Shown: positions 8,274 through 16,438, counted from the stretch's first letter. The stretch: 64,000 nucleotides of DNA from Paenibacillus typhae (GCF_900099765.1 NZ_FNDX01000015.1:1-64000); one strand, 5' to 3'. The notes: generated from the sequence alone by a model not told the origin. Made by a program: numbers and translations.

Positions 8274-8651
8274 ATGGAGTCTGTGTATACTATCGCTGAA
8301 GTGGCAGAACGCACAGGGTTAAGCCAGGATACCATCCGCTATTATGAAAAAATAAAGGTACTGCCTCCCCCTGGACGCAGCGGAAACGGCCAGCGCGCGT
8401 ACAGCAAACCGGAGCTGGACCGGGTGCATTTTGTAGCCATTCTCAAAAGAACACATATGCCTCTGCGCAGTATCCAGGATTATATACAGGCTTCATCAGC
8501 AGCTGATTACGACCAGTGCTACAGCGTACTTGAAGAACATCAGCGGCTGATTGAGGACCAGCTTGCCGAGCTGACGACTGCACTGGAGCTTATGAAATAT
8601 AAGCTGAACAACTTTCAGGAGCTGAAGGACGGCAAATTCCTGGATAAGTGA
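8274..8651 (+). CDS. MerR-family regulator, AdhR/NmlR-like
   Basis: The 125-residue protein has an N-terminal winged helix-turn-helix (TIAEVAERTGLSQDTIRYYE, about residues 6-25), the second wing (NGQRAYSKPELDRVHFV) and a long C-terminal dimerisation helix. It lacks the cysteine-rich metal loop of MerR or CueR, and the architecture fits the aldehyde- and electrophile-responsive branch. It is followed after 16 bp by a short-chain dehydrogenase, and its promoter has the 19-bp spacer and dyad expected for autoregulation. The inducer is inferred, not seen. Confidence 0.8.
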   Translation: MESVYTIAEVAERTGLSQDTIRYYEKIKVLPPPGRSGNGQRAYSKPELDRVHFVAILKRTHMPLRSIQDYIQASSAADYDQCYSVLEEHQRLIEDQLAELTTALELMKYKLNNFQELKDGKFLDK

Positions 8652-8667
8652 ACAGGGAGGTAATTTC

Positions 8668-9669
8668 ATGGAGACAGTAAGTAATACGGCTTTAAGACGG
8701 CAGCAGCCCCTTCTGTCCGGATTCGGCCCGCAATCAACAGCAGAGGAAGTGCTGGAGGGCCGTGACTTGAGCGGTAAAACAGTAATTATTACCGGAGGAT
8801 ATTCCGGACTTGGCCTGGAAACAACACGTGTGCTGGCAGAGGCAGGGGCTTCAGTCATCGTACCGGTGCGGACGCCAAAAAAGGCGGCTGAGGCATTGGC
8901 AGGACTGCCTAATGTTACGGCGGCTTCGATGGATCTGCTTGATCCGGGATCTATTGATGCCTTTGCGGAAGGTTTTATGGCGGATGGGCGGCCGCTTGAT
9001 CTGCTGATTCTCAGCGCAGGCATCATGGCAACACCGCTTGTCCGCGATGTGCGCGGATATGAATCGCAGTTCGCGGTGAATCATCTGGGGCATTTTCAGC
9101 TGACAGCAAGGCTCTGGCCGGCCCTCCGCCAGGCGGTTTCAGCGCGGGTAGTTGTTGTTTCCTCACGGGGTCACCGGATCAGCGGCATCGATTTCGCAGA
9201 CCCGAATTTTGAGCAGAGGGAATATGAGAAATGGGCGGCATACGGGCAGTCCAAGACCGCAAATATCTTATTTGCGGCAGAGCTGGACAAGCGGGGGAAG
9301 GAGTATGGCGTCCGGGCTTTCTCGCTGCATCCTGGAAGCATTTTGACGGATCTGTCACGTCATCTGAGTGAAGACGAGCTGCGTGCGATGGGAGCGCTGG
9401 ATGAAACGGGCAAGCCTATTCCCGCCAGCCGGACAGCAGGGCGGTTGAAGACGGTCCAGCAGGGTGCGGCGACCAGCGTATGGTGTGCGGTCAGTGAATT
9501 GCTGGCTGACAAGGGCGGGGTGTACTGCGAGGATGCCGATGTCGCCGGTGTGGCTTCGCCTGAATCACGCCAGTCCCCCGGCGTAGAGCCATATGCGGTT
9601 GATCCGGACAACGCCCGGCAGCTGTGGACGCTAAGCGAAGACATGGTTGGTGTAAAGTTTGAATTTTGA
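8668..9669 (+). CDS. Short-chain dehydrogenase/reductase
   Basis: A 333-residue NAD(P)-dependent oxidoreductase. It has the cofactor motif TGGYSGLGLE (about residues 37-46), the structural ILSAGIMA motif, and a catalytic YGQSK pair (Tyr/Lys, about residues 192-196) preceded by the serine in VVVSSRG. The cofactor loop T-G-x3-G-x-G and the length fit the retinol dehydrogenase/WWOX-like extended classical SDRs. A preceding MerR gene 16 bp upstream suggests induction by a reactive carbonyl or electrophile. The actual substrate is unknown. Confidence 0.85.
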   Translation: METVSNTALRRQQPLLSGFGPQSTAEEVLEGRDLSGKTVIITGGYSGLGLETTRVLAEAGASVIVPVRTPKKAAEALAGLPNVTAASMDLLDPGSIDAFAEGFMADGRPLDLLILSAGIMATPLVRDVRGYESQFAVNHLGHFQLTARLWPALRQAVSARVVVVSSRGHRISGIDFADPNFEQREYEKWAAYGQSKTANILFAAELDKRGKEYGVRAFSLHPGSILTDLSRHLSEDELRAMGALDETGKPIPASRTAGRLKTVQQGAATSVWCAVSELLADKGGVYCEDADVAGVASPESRQSPGVEPYAVDPDNARQLWTLSEDMVGVKFEF

Positions 9670-9675
9670 TCCTAC

Positions 9676-9721
9676 AAAAAAAGGTATTCCCCGGGCTTCG
9701 GACCAGGGAATACCTTTTTTT
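9676..9721. terminator. Bidirectional terminator
   Basis: A long stem with AAAAAAAGGTATTCCC on one side and its complement on the other, with flanking A and T tracts, lies between the convergent SDR and glutaredoxin-like genes. Confidence 0.9.
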
Positions 9722-9742
9722 ATTTATACTGCAGCCACCAGA

Positions 9743-9982
9743 TTATCTGGCGGCGGCAATCAGTTCCTGAAGCTCAGGCAGATTGAAGCCTTTAACGGCA
9801 CGGTCGCCGGATACCGTTACCGGGATACCCATAAAACCGAGCTTTTCGACTTCCTCCTGGTATACTGAGCTTGCCATAATATCGCGCACCTCAAAAGGAA
9901 TGCCCTGATTGGTGAGCAGCTGCTTGACCTGATTGCAGTCACTGCAGCCTGCGGTGGAATAGACAATTACCGGCTGGCTCAT
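9743..9982 (-). CDS. Glutaredoxin/NrdH-like thiol-disulfide protein
   Basis: The 79-residue protein has the thioredoxin-fold start PVIVYSTAGCSDC with a CSDC redox motif (residues 12-15), the cis-proline in MGIPVT (about residues 53-55) and a closing KGFNLPEL segment. Length and layout match small glutaredoxin or NrdH redoxins. It overlaps the upstream YtxJ-like gene by 4 bp, so the two are translationally coupled. This suggests it may receive or pass electrons in the bacillithiol pathway. Exact partner unknown. Confidence 0.85.
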   Translation of the reverse strand: MSQPVIVYSTAGCSDCNQVKQLLTNQGIPFEVRDIMASSVYQEEVEKLGFMGIPVTVSGDRAVKGFNLPELQELIAAAR

Positions 9983-10305
9983 TGCTCAACGGCCTCCTTG
10001 ATGGCACCCCGGGTGATTTTCCAGTGGGAGGTGTTCCAGCTCACTTCGCTGCCGTCCAGCAGGAAAATCTGCGGGGATTCATGCTTGATGCCGAACTCTT
10101 CGGCAATCTGATTGGAGACCGGACGGTCCTCAATGACATGGACAATCGCTGCCGGTGTATCCGAGCTTTGGACATAAGCCTGGAACTCCTCATGCGCTTT
10201 GGCGCTGATCGGGCAGGTTGTGCTGTGCTTGAAAAGCAGTTTTTTGCCGGGTTGCCCGACATATTGGTGCAATTCGTCAGAAGTATGCAGCTGTTGAATA
10301 GACAT
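9979..10305 (-). CDS. ytxJ: Bacilliredoxin BrxC (YtxJ family, DUF2847)
   Basis: A 108-residue thioredoxin-fold protein with the monothiol TCPIS motif (residues 30-34), which is characteristic of YtxJ/BrxC. The conserved VIEDRPVSNQIAEEFGI and HESPQIFLL segments follow. In Firmicutes it is linked to removal of bacillithiol from mixed disulfides. The C-terminus overlaps the glutaredoxin-like gene by 4 bp. On the minus strand, AGGAGGT lies just before the start. A palindrome at 10375-10395 may control it. Confidence 0.9.
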   Translation of the reverse strand: MSIQQLHTSDELHQYVGQPGKKLLFKHSTTCPISAKAHEEFQAYVQSSDTPAAIVHVIEDRPVSNQIAEEFGIKHESPQIFLLDGSEVSWNTSHWKITRGAIKEAVEQ

Positions 10306-10374
10306 CGAATATCGACCTCCTGGGATACAAGATTAGTGAGCAGTACTGCCGGTTAAGAATAGCTGTTAACCTGT

Positions 10375-10395
10375 AACTATGATTGTAGCATAGTT
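10375..10395 (-). promoter_or_regulatory. Palindrome over the predicted -10 of the brxC-glutaredoxin pair
   Basis: Exact 7-bp arms AACTATG and CATAGTT are separated by 7 bp. On the minus strand the interval contains TACAAT, a plausible -10 with TTGCTT about 16 bp upstream, so a regulator bound here would block the promoter. The regulator is unknown. Confidence 0.4.
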
Positions 10396-10527
10396 CAAAA
10401 TTAAAGCAAAAAGGCTTTTTCCCGGGTTGATGTCCGGAACGTTGTAAAAACCCGAGGGCCATGCTAAGGTGAGTGAGACAGGCATAACGGCCAAAACAGA
10501 CCTGACATGAAAGAGGTGTAATTTCTG

Positions 10528-11169
10528 ATGCCAGAATTGAAAGCCCTTGCACTGGGCAGTTACAGCGAAGTGAAATATCATCCTTTTGCCGGAGTGGATC
10601 AGGCATTTCAAGAGATTTTGTCGCCAGCGTTTACGGTCGAGCCTTCAGAGGATTACGGGCTGCTGAATCCGCAGACACTGGCTGACTATTCGCTGGTTGT
10701 GTCTTACACTGAGTTTTCTGATCACAAAATTGCTCCGGCCCACAGCGGGGCCCTGCTGTCTTACATCGCCGGAGGCGGCGGCCTGCTGGTGGTTCATAAC
10801 GGAATCTCCATGCAGCGCAATCAGGAGCTGGGAGTGATGCTGGGCGGGCATTTCACCCATCACCCTGACTATACAGCGCTCGGGATCAATATACCGGCGG
10901 CCGTACGGGAGCATCCGATTGTCCAGGGGATGGAGGATTTTGTGATTGAGGACGAGCCGTATTATTTTGACATGCAGCCGTATTTCGAGACTAATGTACT
11001 GGCGGAATATCTGCACGGGGGAGCGATGCGGCAGGCGGCCTGGTGCCACGAATTCGGGCTTGGACGGGTTGTCTACCTGATGCCGGGGCATCATCTGCCC
11101 TCCTTCTCCGTTGAACCGTTCCGCAGACTGATCAGCAGAAGCGCCCAATGGGCAGCCAAGCTGCTGTAA
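10528..11169 (+). CDS. ThuA-like (glutamine amidotransferase-fold) protein
   Basis: The 213-residue protein matches the ThuA fold: GALLSYIAGGGGLLVVHNG in the first half, then GGHFTHHP, EHPIVQGMEDFVIEDE and GLGRVVYLMPGHH. In other bacteria ThuA domains are linked to trehalose or keto-disaccharide metabolism, but many stand-alone members are uncharacterised. The catalytic cysteine of true amidotransferases is not evident. An AAGAGGTG site supports the start. It appears monocistronic, ending at a shared terminator with the CHAD gene. Confidence 0.8.
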   Translation: MPELKALALGSYSEVKYHPFAGVDQAFQEILSPAFTVEPSEDYGLLNPQTLADYSLVVSYTEFSDHKIAPAHSGALLSYIAGGGGLLVVHNGISMQRNQELGVMLGGHFTHHPDYTALGINIPAAVREHPIVQGMEDFVIEDEPYYFDMQPYFETNVLAEYLHGGAMRQAAWCHEFGLGRVVYLMPGHHLPSFSVEPFRRLISRSAQWAAKLL

Positions 11170-11212
11170 TTCCGACTGGCATGGCCTGAAACAGGGGCTA
11201 AGGGTAAAGTAA

Positions 11213-11257
11213 AAAGCGGGAAGCGGCATGTTAATCATGCGCTTCCCGCTTCTTTTA
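11213..11257. terminator. Bidirectional terminator
   Basis: An AAGCGGGAAGC stem extended by GCATG/CATGC, with A- and T-rich flanks, lies between the convergent ThuA-like and CHAD genes. Confidence 0.85.
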
Positions 11258-11271
11258 TAAGAGACGGATTA

Positions 11272-12183
11272 TTAAGCTTCACTTGAAGGAGGCTGAAGCT
11301 TCCCGGTAACCGGTACAACCTCATTATGATATAGCGCTTCCAGCACTTCGTTCTTCAGGCTGTCGGTGAAGGAGCTCCAGGTTTTTTTGCCTACACCCAG
11401 CTCGTCGCGTCCAATGGACTGCAGCGTATCCAGCCAGACCCGTTTATCGTTAATAATGCCAAGCTGCTCCTGAATGTTCTTATAGTATTCCTCATGGGTA
11501 TGAAATTTCTGATTGAGTGCAAAAGAGGCCGCATTTGCGGTGTAGCGCAGCTCCTTGGCGGCAATTCTCAGGTCATGCAGGGCTTCAAAGGCTTCGGCCG
11601 ATACGGCATCTGGTCCCTTGAACAATGTCTTGCAGGTTTTTTTCTTCTGATCGAAAGCAACCTCAAGCTCGCGCATAACGACGTTGGCATCCTTTTTCAA
11701 GACCAGGGACTCCAGCGGTCCTGCCAAAAAATCGTTCCACAAGCCGTCCAGTTCCTTCCCGGCCAGCTGCGGAAGCTCGGCTTCCAGCTTCTTGCGGTGC
11801 TTTTTGCGCTGATCCTTCTGGTGCTTAATGACCGCCTTCAGCAGTCCGGCAGTCTTGTCATCGCCGTCCTTCTTGGCCACCTTGCGCCGTTCCTTGAAGG
11901 ATTCGATCAGGACATCGGCATCCCGGACCTTGCCGAGCCGCTTCTGGGCTTTTTTGAAGCGGAAATAGAGCTCCGAGGCGGCGGAATGGCCCGGGTCAAG
12001 GATGGACAGCAGCGTCAGCAGCTTCCGGCTGTTCACTCTCGCCTGGTGAATATCCTCCTCGCCGAAGCCTTTGAGCGCATCCTTGCTGTAATCTCGGAAA
12101 TTCACGTACAGCTTGATCATTGCCTGTTCCCACTGCCGGGTTTTATTCGTCTGCTTGTCCTTTGCCAGTTGGTCTACGGTCAT
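11272..12183 (-). CDS. CHAD-domain protein
   Basis: A 303-residue, highly basic and helical protein with the conserved histidine motifs of CHAD domains: HQARVNSRKLLTLL (about residues 46-59) and HDLRIAAKELRYTAN (about 205-219), each followed by lysine/arginine-rich helices. CHAD domains bind inorganic polyphosphate. This copy has no fused CYTH domain, so it is a stand-alone CHAD protein. It is transcribed leftward and alone. Its precise role, perhaps polyphosphate granule association, is inferred from the family. Confidence 0.85.
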   Translation of the reverse strand: MTVDQLAKDKQTNKTRQWEQAMIKLYVNFRDYSKDALKGFGEEDIHQARVNSRKLLTLLSILDPGHSAASELYFRFKKAQKRLGKVRDADVLIESFKERRKVAKKDGDDKTAGLLKAVIKHQKDQRKKHRKKLEAELPQLAGKELDGLWNDFLAGPLESLVLKKDANVVMRELEVAFDQKKKTCKTLFKGPDAVSAEAFEALHDLRIAAKELRYTANAASFALNQKFHTHEEYYKNIQEQLGIINDKRVWLDTLQSIGRDELGVGKKTWSSFTDSLKNEVLEALYHNEVVPVTGKLQPPSSEA

Positions 12184-12432
12184 GCGGCATCACTCCTATA
12201 CGTTGTGTATTGCTGTTGCATGAGCTTTGGCACAGCCTCGTTCTAATGCTGGGACCTTCTTCCTTGATATAAGGATAACGGTTGCCGGAGCGGAATTCAA
12301 ATGACTTCACAGCTCTTTTGTGGGCGCGGACGGGGGGATAGGGTACAATAGAGCAAAACTGGTAAAGGCTGAGGAGTGCCGGGCTTGCAGCGTGCCAAAT
12401 CACATTATAAACAGGAAAAGGGGAAATCATCA

Positions 12433-13350
12433 GTGGGTTCATATGAAGAAGCAGGGGAAATTGGCAAACTGTTTGAAGGGCAAAAGCAGAGCTCTGCAAG
12501 TGAGCTTCCTTCCCGGCTGGTACTATTCGAGCATCCGGCGGAGGAACTGACAGCCGAAGAAGCCGGTGATATGCTGATTCCGTTCGCGTTCGAGGAGGCG
12601 CTGTGCCGTGATGTCGGAGCCGGACTGGTCCCGCCGTGCCTCCATATCTGGAGCCATCCCGGCGGGGTGGTGCTCGGACTGCGTGACAGCAAGCTGCCCC
12701 ATGCGGCGGCGGCGATGGCCGGGCTGGAGCAGGCCGGCTACCGCACGGCTGTCCGCCATTCCGGAGGGGCGGCTGTGCCGCTCGACACAGGCATTGTGAA
12801 TGTGTCGCTAGTGTTGCCGAAAGCTCCGGGCAAGCTGGACTTTCACGATGACTTCCGGCTGCTGGCTTCGCTCATTGCCGAAGCCGCAGCTGCCAGCAAT
12901 CCGCAGGCGGCTGCACAGATCAGGGCAGGCGAAATCGCCGGCTCGTATTGCCCCGGCGATTTCGACCTGGCCATCGGCGGCCGCAAATTCTGCGGCATCG
13001 CCCAGCGCAGACAGAGCGGCGCGTACTTCGTGCACGCGTTCGTGGTGGTCTCCGGCTCCGGGCGGAAGCGCGGAGAGCTGATCCGCGGATTCTATGAGAC
13101 TGCGTCCGGAGGGGACGAGTCGCTTGACTATCCGCGGGTCCGCCCGGAGACGATCGCCGCGCTGGGCGAGCTGGGCGGACCGGATGCGGCGGCCGTGTAC
13201 GCCGCAGGCATCCGGCAGGCTGCCGAGCGCCGGGGCGTACAGCTGACTCCGGCCGGCAGGCTGCGGCAGGAGACCGGCTATGATCTCCAGTACAGCGATC
13301 CGCGTGTACTGGAGACGGCAGCGACGCTGCGGCAGCGCTATGCCCGCTGA
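12433..13350 (+). CDS. lipL: Lipoate/octanoate protein ligase-family transferase, LipL-like
   Basis: A protein of about 305 residues. GTG at 12433 is preferred because AAAAGGGGAAA lies about 9 bp upstream; an in-frame GTG at 12376 overlaps its own purine tract. The BPL/LplA/LipB fold is visible as IWSHPGGVVLGLRDSKL, RHSGGAAVPLDTGIVNVS, IAGSYCPGDFDLAIGGRKFCGIAQRR and a conserved HAFVVV. The YCPG cysteine corresponds to the acyl-accepting cysteine of LipL amidotransferases, which move octanoate from GcvH to E2 subunits. Some lipoate ligase activity cannot be excluded. Confidence 0.8.
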   Translation: MGSYEEAGEIGKLFEGQKQSSASELPSRLVLFEHPAEELTAEEAGDMLIPFAFEEALCRDVGAGLVPPCLHIWSHPGGVVLGLRDSKLPHAAAAMAGLEQAGYRTAVRHSGGAAVPLDTGIVNVSLVLPKAPGKLDFHDDFRLLASLIAEAAAASNPQAAAQIRAGEIAGSYCPGDFDLAIGGRKFCGIAQRRQSGAYFVHAFVVVSGSGRKRGELIRGFYETASGGDESLDYPRVRPETIAALGELGGPDAAAVYAAGIRQAAERRGVQLTPAGRLRQETGYDLQYSDPRVLETAATLRQRYAR

Positions 13351-13496
13351 GAATGCGGGCGTAGCGCTATGCGCTTGCCGTTAGCGCTCCTGAGGGTCTT
13401 TTGCATTTGCTTTTATAGTCCCGTAAGGGCCTCGCACGTTCTACATAGTCCCCCGGAAAGTCTCCGGAACTTTCGGAAAAGTTACTGTTAGTAAAG

Positions 13497-13686
13497 CTAA
13501 GTGGAAAAACGCCACCTATTTCACCGAAGATTCCGGCTACCAAGAAACTAAGTAGAAAAACGCCACTTAATTTCAGCAGAATGTTCTACAAAGCGATAAA
13601 AGGCCCGAAATAAGTGGCGGTTTTCCAACTAATCTCCACGGTTGCGGCAAAATATTGGAATTAAGCGGCAAAAATCCAACTAATCG
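13497..13686. repeat. Four-unit dyad-symmetric intergenic repeat, copy A
   Basis: Four copies of a ~26-bp unit (core AAGTGG-AAAAACG-CCACTT, itself a small hairpin) lie at about 13498, 13549, 13609 and 13659. The first two face right and the last two face left, so the whole array is symmetric about 13591. The offsets 0, 51, 111 and 161 bp recur in the copies at 43980 and 56403. Confidence 0.85.
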
Positions 13687-13697
13687 CCGATCACCCC

Positions 13698-13926
13698 AAG
13701 TCTGCCGCGCCCGCAAGCCCGCCAGTCTGCCGCGCCCGCAAGCCCGCCAGTCTGCCGCGTCCGCAAGCCCGCCAGTCTGCCGCGTCCGCAAGCCCTCCAG
13801 TCTGCCGCGCCCGCCGCGTCCGCAAGCCCGCCAAGTCCGCCACACCCGCAAGCCTGCCAGTTCGTTACGCCCGCCAAGTCCGCCACACCCGCAAGCCTGC
13901 CAGTCCGTCACGCCCGCCAAGTCCGG
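13698..13926. repeat. GC-rich tandem repeat (minisatellite)
   Basis: Five direct copies of a 25-bp unit beginning AGTCTGCCGCG start at 13699, 13724, 13749, 13774 and 13799. A changed segment follows, with a derived ~43-bp unit (CCAAGTCCGCCACACCCGC core) repeated about twice. A 25-bp period is not a multiple of three and no frame has a ribosome binding site, so it is probably non-coding. Confidence 0.85.
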
Positions 13927-13963
13927 CTAATGCATTGCTCAGACAGTTACCCCGATTACAAGT

Positions 13964-14743
13964 CTACAAGTACAGCTCCGGCCGCCGGTCGGCAAAGACC
14001 GGGATCTGCTTCCGCACCTCACGGACTTTGTGCAGGTCAATTTCGCCCGTTACAATCTCTTCTTCCTCTCCGGCTTCACATATCACCTCACCCCAGGGAT
14101 CAATGATCATGGAATGCCCGGCGAATTGGTTCGCCGGATCGGCGCCAGCGCGGTTGCAGGCGATAACATAGCACTGGTTCTCGATGGCCCGGCTGATCAG
14201 CAGGGCGCGCCAGTGGGCAAGCCGCGGCTCGGGCCATTCGGCACTGACGAACAGGAGCTCAGCCCCCTGGGCCGTATGGGCACGGACCCACTCCGGAAAA
14301 CGGATATCGTAGCAGATCAGCCCGGCACACCGGGCATTGTCCAATGTGAACAGCCCTTTGGCTTCACCGGGCTGCAGGTACAGATGCTCATCCATCAGCC
14401 GGAACAGATGCAGCTTGCTGTATTCACCGGCCAGACCGCCGCTGCGGTCAAAGACGTACATACTGTTGGTAATTCCGGCAGGACGGCTGCTGGCTACTGA
14501 ACCGGCGACAATATGAACGCCGAGCTCCTTCGCTAAGGCAGACATTAAAGCTTTCGTTTCCTGGCCGTCAGGATCGGCGATGCGCTCCAGCCGGGTGAGA
14601 TCATAACCGGTCGTCCAGAGCTCGGGCAGGATCAGGCAATCCGGCCCGGCTGCAGCAGCTTCACGGATGCGCTGCTCTGCAGCCGCATAATTTGCAGCGG
14701 GATTGCCGAATGCTATATCAAGCTGGATCAGGGATATTTTCAT
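13964..14743 (-). CDS. Nitrilase-superfamily carbon-nitrogen hydrolase, MtnU/omega-amidase-like
   Basis: The 259-residue protein shows the nitrilase catalytic triad: Glu in LILPELWTTGYD (about residue 41), Lys in YSKLHLF (about 110) and Cys in GLICYDIRFPEW (about 144). The length matches the single-domain branch that includes omega-amidase YafV and MtnU. These enzymes hydrolyse alpha-keto-acid amides such as 2-oxoglutaramate or 2-oxosuccinamate. An MtnE-like aminotransferase lies 1.9 kb away on the other strand, supporting a transamination-linked role. Specific substrate is inferred. Confidence 0.8.
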   Translation of the reverse strand: MKISLIQLDIAFGNPAANYAAAEQRIREAAAAGPDCLILPELWTTGYDLTRLERIADPDGQETKALMSALAKELGVHIVAGSVASSRPAGITNSMYVFDRSGGLAGEYSKLHLFRLMDEHLYLQPGEAKGLFTLDNARCAGLICYDIRFPEWVRAHTAQGAELLFVSAEWPEPRLAHWRALLISRAIENQCYVIACNRAGADPANQFAGHSMIIDPWGEVICEAGEEEEIVTGEIDLHKVREVRKQIPVFADRRPELYL

Positions 14744-14851
14744 GCGTCAGCCTCCTCAGACAGAACGTGAGTGTATAGTTCGAAATTATAGTTGGATCTG
14801 CTGATAAAGCAACCTGCAGTTTGGAGTTACAAGAAAATTAAAGAAGGATAG

Positions 14852-14880
14852 TTGACGGGTCAATTAAATAGGTGTAAACT
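14852..14880 (+). promoter_or_regulatory. Sigma-A promoter with overlapping dyad, MarR operon
   Basis: TTGACG (14852-14857) and TAAACT (14875-14880) are 17 bp apart. The -35 region is part of the dyad TTGAC-GG-GTCAA (14852-14863), and a further GTCAA half-site lies downstream near 14888. The MarR-family gene product is the likely repressor. Confidence 0.65.
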
Positions 14881-14931
14881 AATTTTCGTCAACAAGATTT
14901 TGTGCAATCTAATGTTTGGAGGAGGATGCGA

Positions 14932-15360
14932 TTGACGGGATGTCAGTCTGAGGATGATCAGATTCTTGAGCTGCTGCAGGCACTGAACAAGGGCGTCAGC
15001 CCGAAGTTTGAGCGGTGCGCAGGCATCAGTCCCACGCGGCTCCGCCTGCTTCACCAGCTGTTCCAGGTTGAAGAGATCAGCCAGATTTCGCTGCAGCGGG
15101 AGATTGATATTGACCCTGCCGCCATTACCCGGCACCTGAAGGGACTGGAAGAGAGCGGAATGATCAGCCGCCGAAACAATCCTGCCGACAACCGGGTCAC
15201 TCTGGTCTCGCTGACACCGCAGGGGCGGGAACGGGTGCATAGCTACAAGGAAGAGAAGAAGCGTTTTATCAGCAGTCTGCTGGCCGGCTTTGATGAAGCC
15301 GAGCGGAAGACGCTTGAAGACATGCTTATCCGGCTGCAGCATAACATCAATGGAATGTAG
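14932..15360 (+). CDS. MarR-family transcriptional regulator
   Basis: A protein of about 142 residues. TTG at 14932 is the best start because GGAGGAGG (14918-14925) abuts the in-frame ATG at 14926 too closely. The winged helix (ISLQREIDIDPAAITRHLKGLEESG and the RRNNPADNRVTLVSLTPQG wing) is flanked by dimerisation helices. It heads an operon with a nitroreductase and an ABM-type monooxygenase, a set known in Firmicutes to respond to quinones and other electrophiles. Autorepression is likely through the dyad at the promoter. The single cysteine near its N-terminus could be a sensor, but this is speculative. Confidence 0.85.
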   Translation: MTGCQSEDDQILELLQALNKGVSPKFERCAGISPTRLRLLHQLFQVEEISQISLQREIDIDPAAITRHLKGLEESGMISRRNNPADNRVTLVSLTPQGRERVHSYKEEKKRFISSLLAGFDEAERKTLEDMLIRLQHNINGM

Positions 15361-15401
15361 CCTTATACCATACATTAACCAACTGAAGGAGCGTATTTTT
15401 C

Positions 15402-16040
15402 ATGACTACAACAACAAGAACCAATGATTTCAATTCCATCATTACCGGCCGCCGCTCGGTGCGCCAGTATGATCCCAGTGTGAAGATCAGCAAAGAGGAA
15501 ATGACCGAGATTCTTACCGAAGCTACACTGGCACCGTCTTCTGTTAACATGCAGCCTTGGCGTTTCCTTGTCATCGAAAGTCCTGAGGCCAAATCCAAGC
15601 TGGCTACAATCGCCAAGTTCAATCAGGTGCAGGTAGAAACCTCTGCTGCCATGATTGCTGTATTCGGGGATTTGAACAACTTTGACTATGCCGAAGAAAT
15701 TTACGGTACTGCCGTAGAACGCGGACTTATGCCGCAGGAAGTCAAGGAAGGCCAATTATCCCGTCTGGCTGTACATTTTGCCAATCTTCCCGCAGATATT
15801 AACCGGGAGACTGTAATGATTGACGCGGGTCTCGTCTCGATGCAGCTGATGCTGGCTGCCCGTGCCCACGGTTACGATACCAATGCCATCGGCGGCTTTG
15901 AAAAAGATCAGATCGCTGAATTGTTCGGAATGGACAAACAACGCTATATTCCGGTTATGCTAATTTCCATCGGTAAAGCTGCAGCCGAAGGCTACCAGTC
16001 TGTACGCCTGCCAATCGACAAGATTGCCGAGTGGAAATAA
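15402..16040 (+). CDS. Nitroreductase-family protein
   Basis: The 212-residue FMN-dependent fold is shown by GRRSVRQYDPSVKISKEEM (residues 15-33), APSSVNMQPWRFLVIES (about 44-60) and the late AGLVSMQLMLAARAHGYDTNAIGGF. It should be a flavin enzyme reducing quinones or nitro compounds with NAD(P)H. It lies 41 bp after the MarR gene and 31 bp before the ABM-domain gene, with a GAAGGAG site. The gene set resembles the MarR/DUF24-controlled quinone detoxification modules of Bacillus (for example yodC). Physiological substrate not determinable. Confidence 0.85.
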   Translation: MTTTTRTNDFNSIITGRRSVRQYDPSVKISKEEMTEILTEATLAPSSVNMQPWRFLVIESPEAKSKLATIAKFNQVQVETSAAMIAVFGDLNNFDYAEEIYGTAVERGLMPQEVKEGQLSRLAVHFANLPADINRETVMIDAGLVSMQLMLAARAHGYDTNAIGGFEKDQIAELFGMDKQRYIPVMLISIGKAAAEGYQSVRLPIDKIAEWK

Positions 16041-16071
16041 TAATATACACTCATATACAGGAGGATGAACA

Positions 16072-16368
16072 ATGATTATTATTCATGCTACACTTCAAGT
16101 TAATCCTGAGCGCGAGGCACAGTTTCTGGCTGAAGCCGATGCTTTGATTGCTGCTACACACCAGGAGGAAGGCAATGTTTCTTATGAGCTCTACAGACAC
16201 ACCTCCCGCAGCAACGTATTCATTATGGTTGAAGAATGGCGTGATGCCGAGGCTGTAGCCGGCCATAACACAAGCCCGCACTTTACCGGCTTTGCCGCCA
16301 AGGCAGGAGAATTCCTGACTGCACCGCTTGATGTCAAGGTATATCAGGGCGAGCCGGTGGGCAAGTAA
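16072..16368 (+). CDS. ABM-domain putative quinol monooxygenase
   Basis: A 98-residue single-domain protein with the dimeric alpha/beta-barrel signature of antibiotic biosynthesis monooxygenases: EEGNVSYELYRHTSRSNVF, VEEWRDAEAVAGHNTSPHF and a terminal strand. It resembles YgiN-type quinol monooxygenases, which act on menadiol-like compounds without a prosthetic group. Third in the MarR operon, and followed by a terminator. A GGAGGA site precedes the ATG. Confidence 0.8.
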   Translation: MIIIHATLQVNPEREAQFLAEADALIAATHQEEGNVSYELYRHTSRSNVFIMVEEWRDAEAVAGHNTSPHFTGFAAKAGEFLTAPLDVKVYQGEPVGK

Positions 16369-16408
16369 CAGGGGCTGTATCAATTAAATAGCCTGATAGT
16401 ATAACGAG

Positions 16409-16438
16409 AAGGTCATCCTGCATGAGGGTGGCCTTTTT
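16409..16438 (+). terminator. Intrinsic terminator of the MarR operon
   Basis: An 11-bp stem (AAGGTCATCCT with AGGGTGGCCTT, including G-U pairs) around a GCATG loop is followed by a T-run. Confidence 0.8.

Noticed and set aside
13497..13926. CRISPR array
   Set aside because: The repeats are contiguous or dyad-arranged, lack unique equal-length spacers, and no cas genes are nearby.
13573..13930. Open frames across the tandem repeat
   Set aside because: The 25-bp unit is not a multiple of three, the peptides are low complexity, and there is no ribosome binding site.
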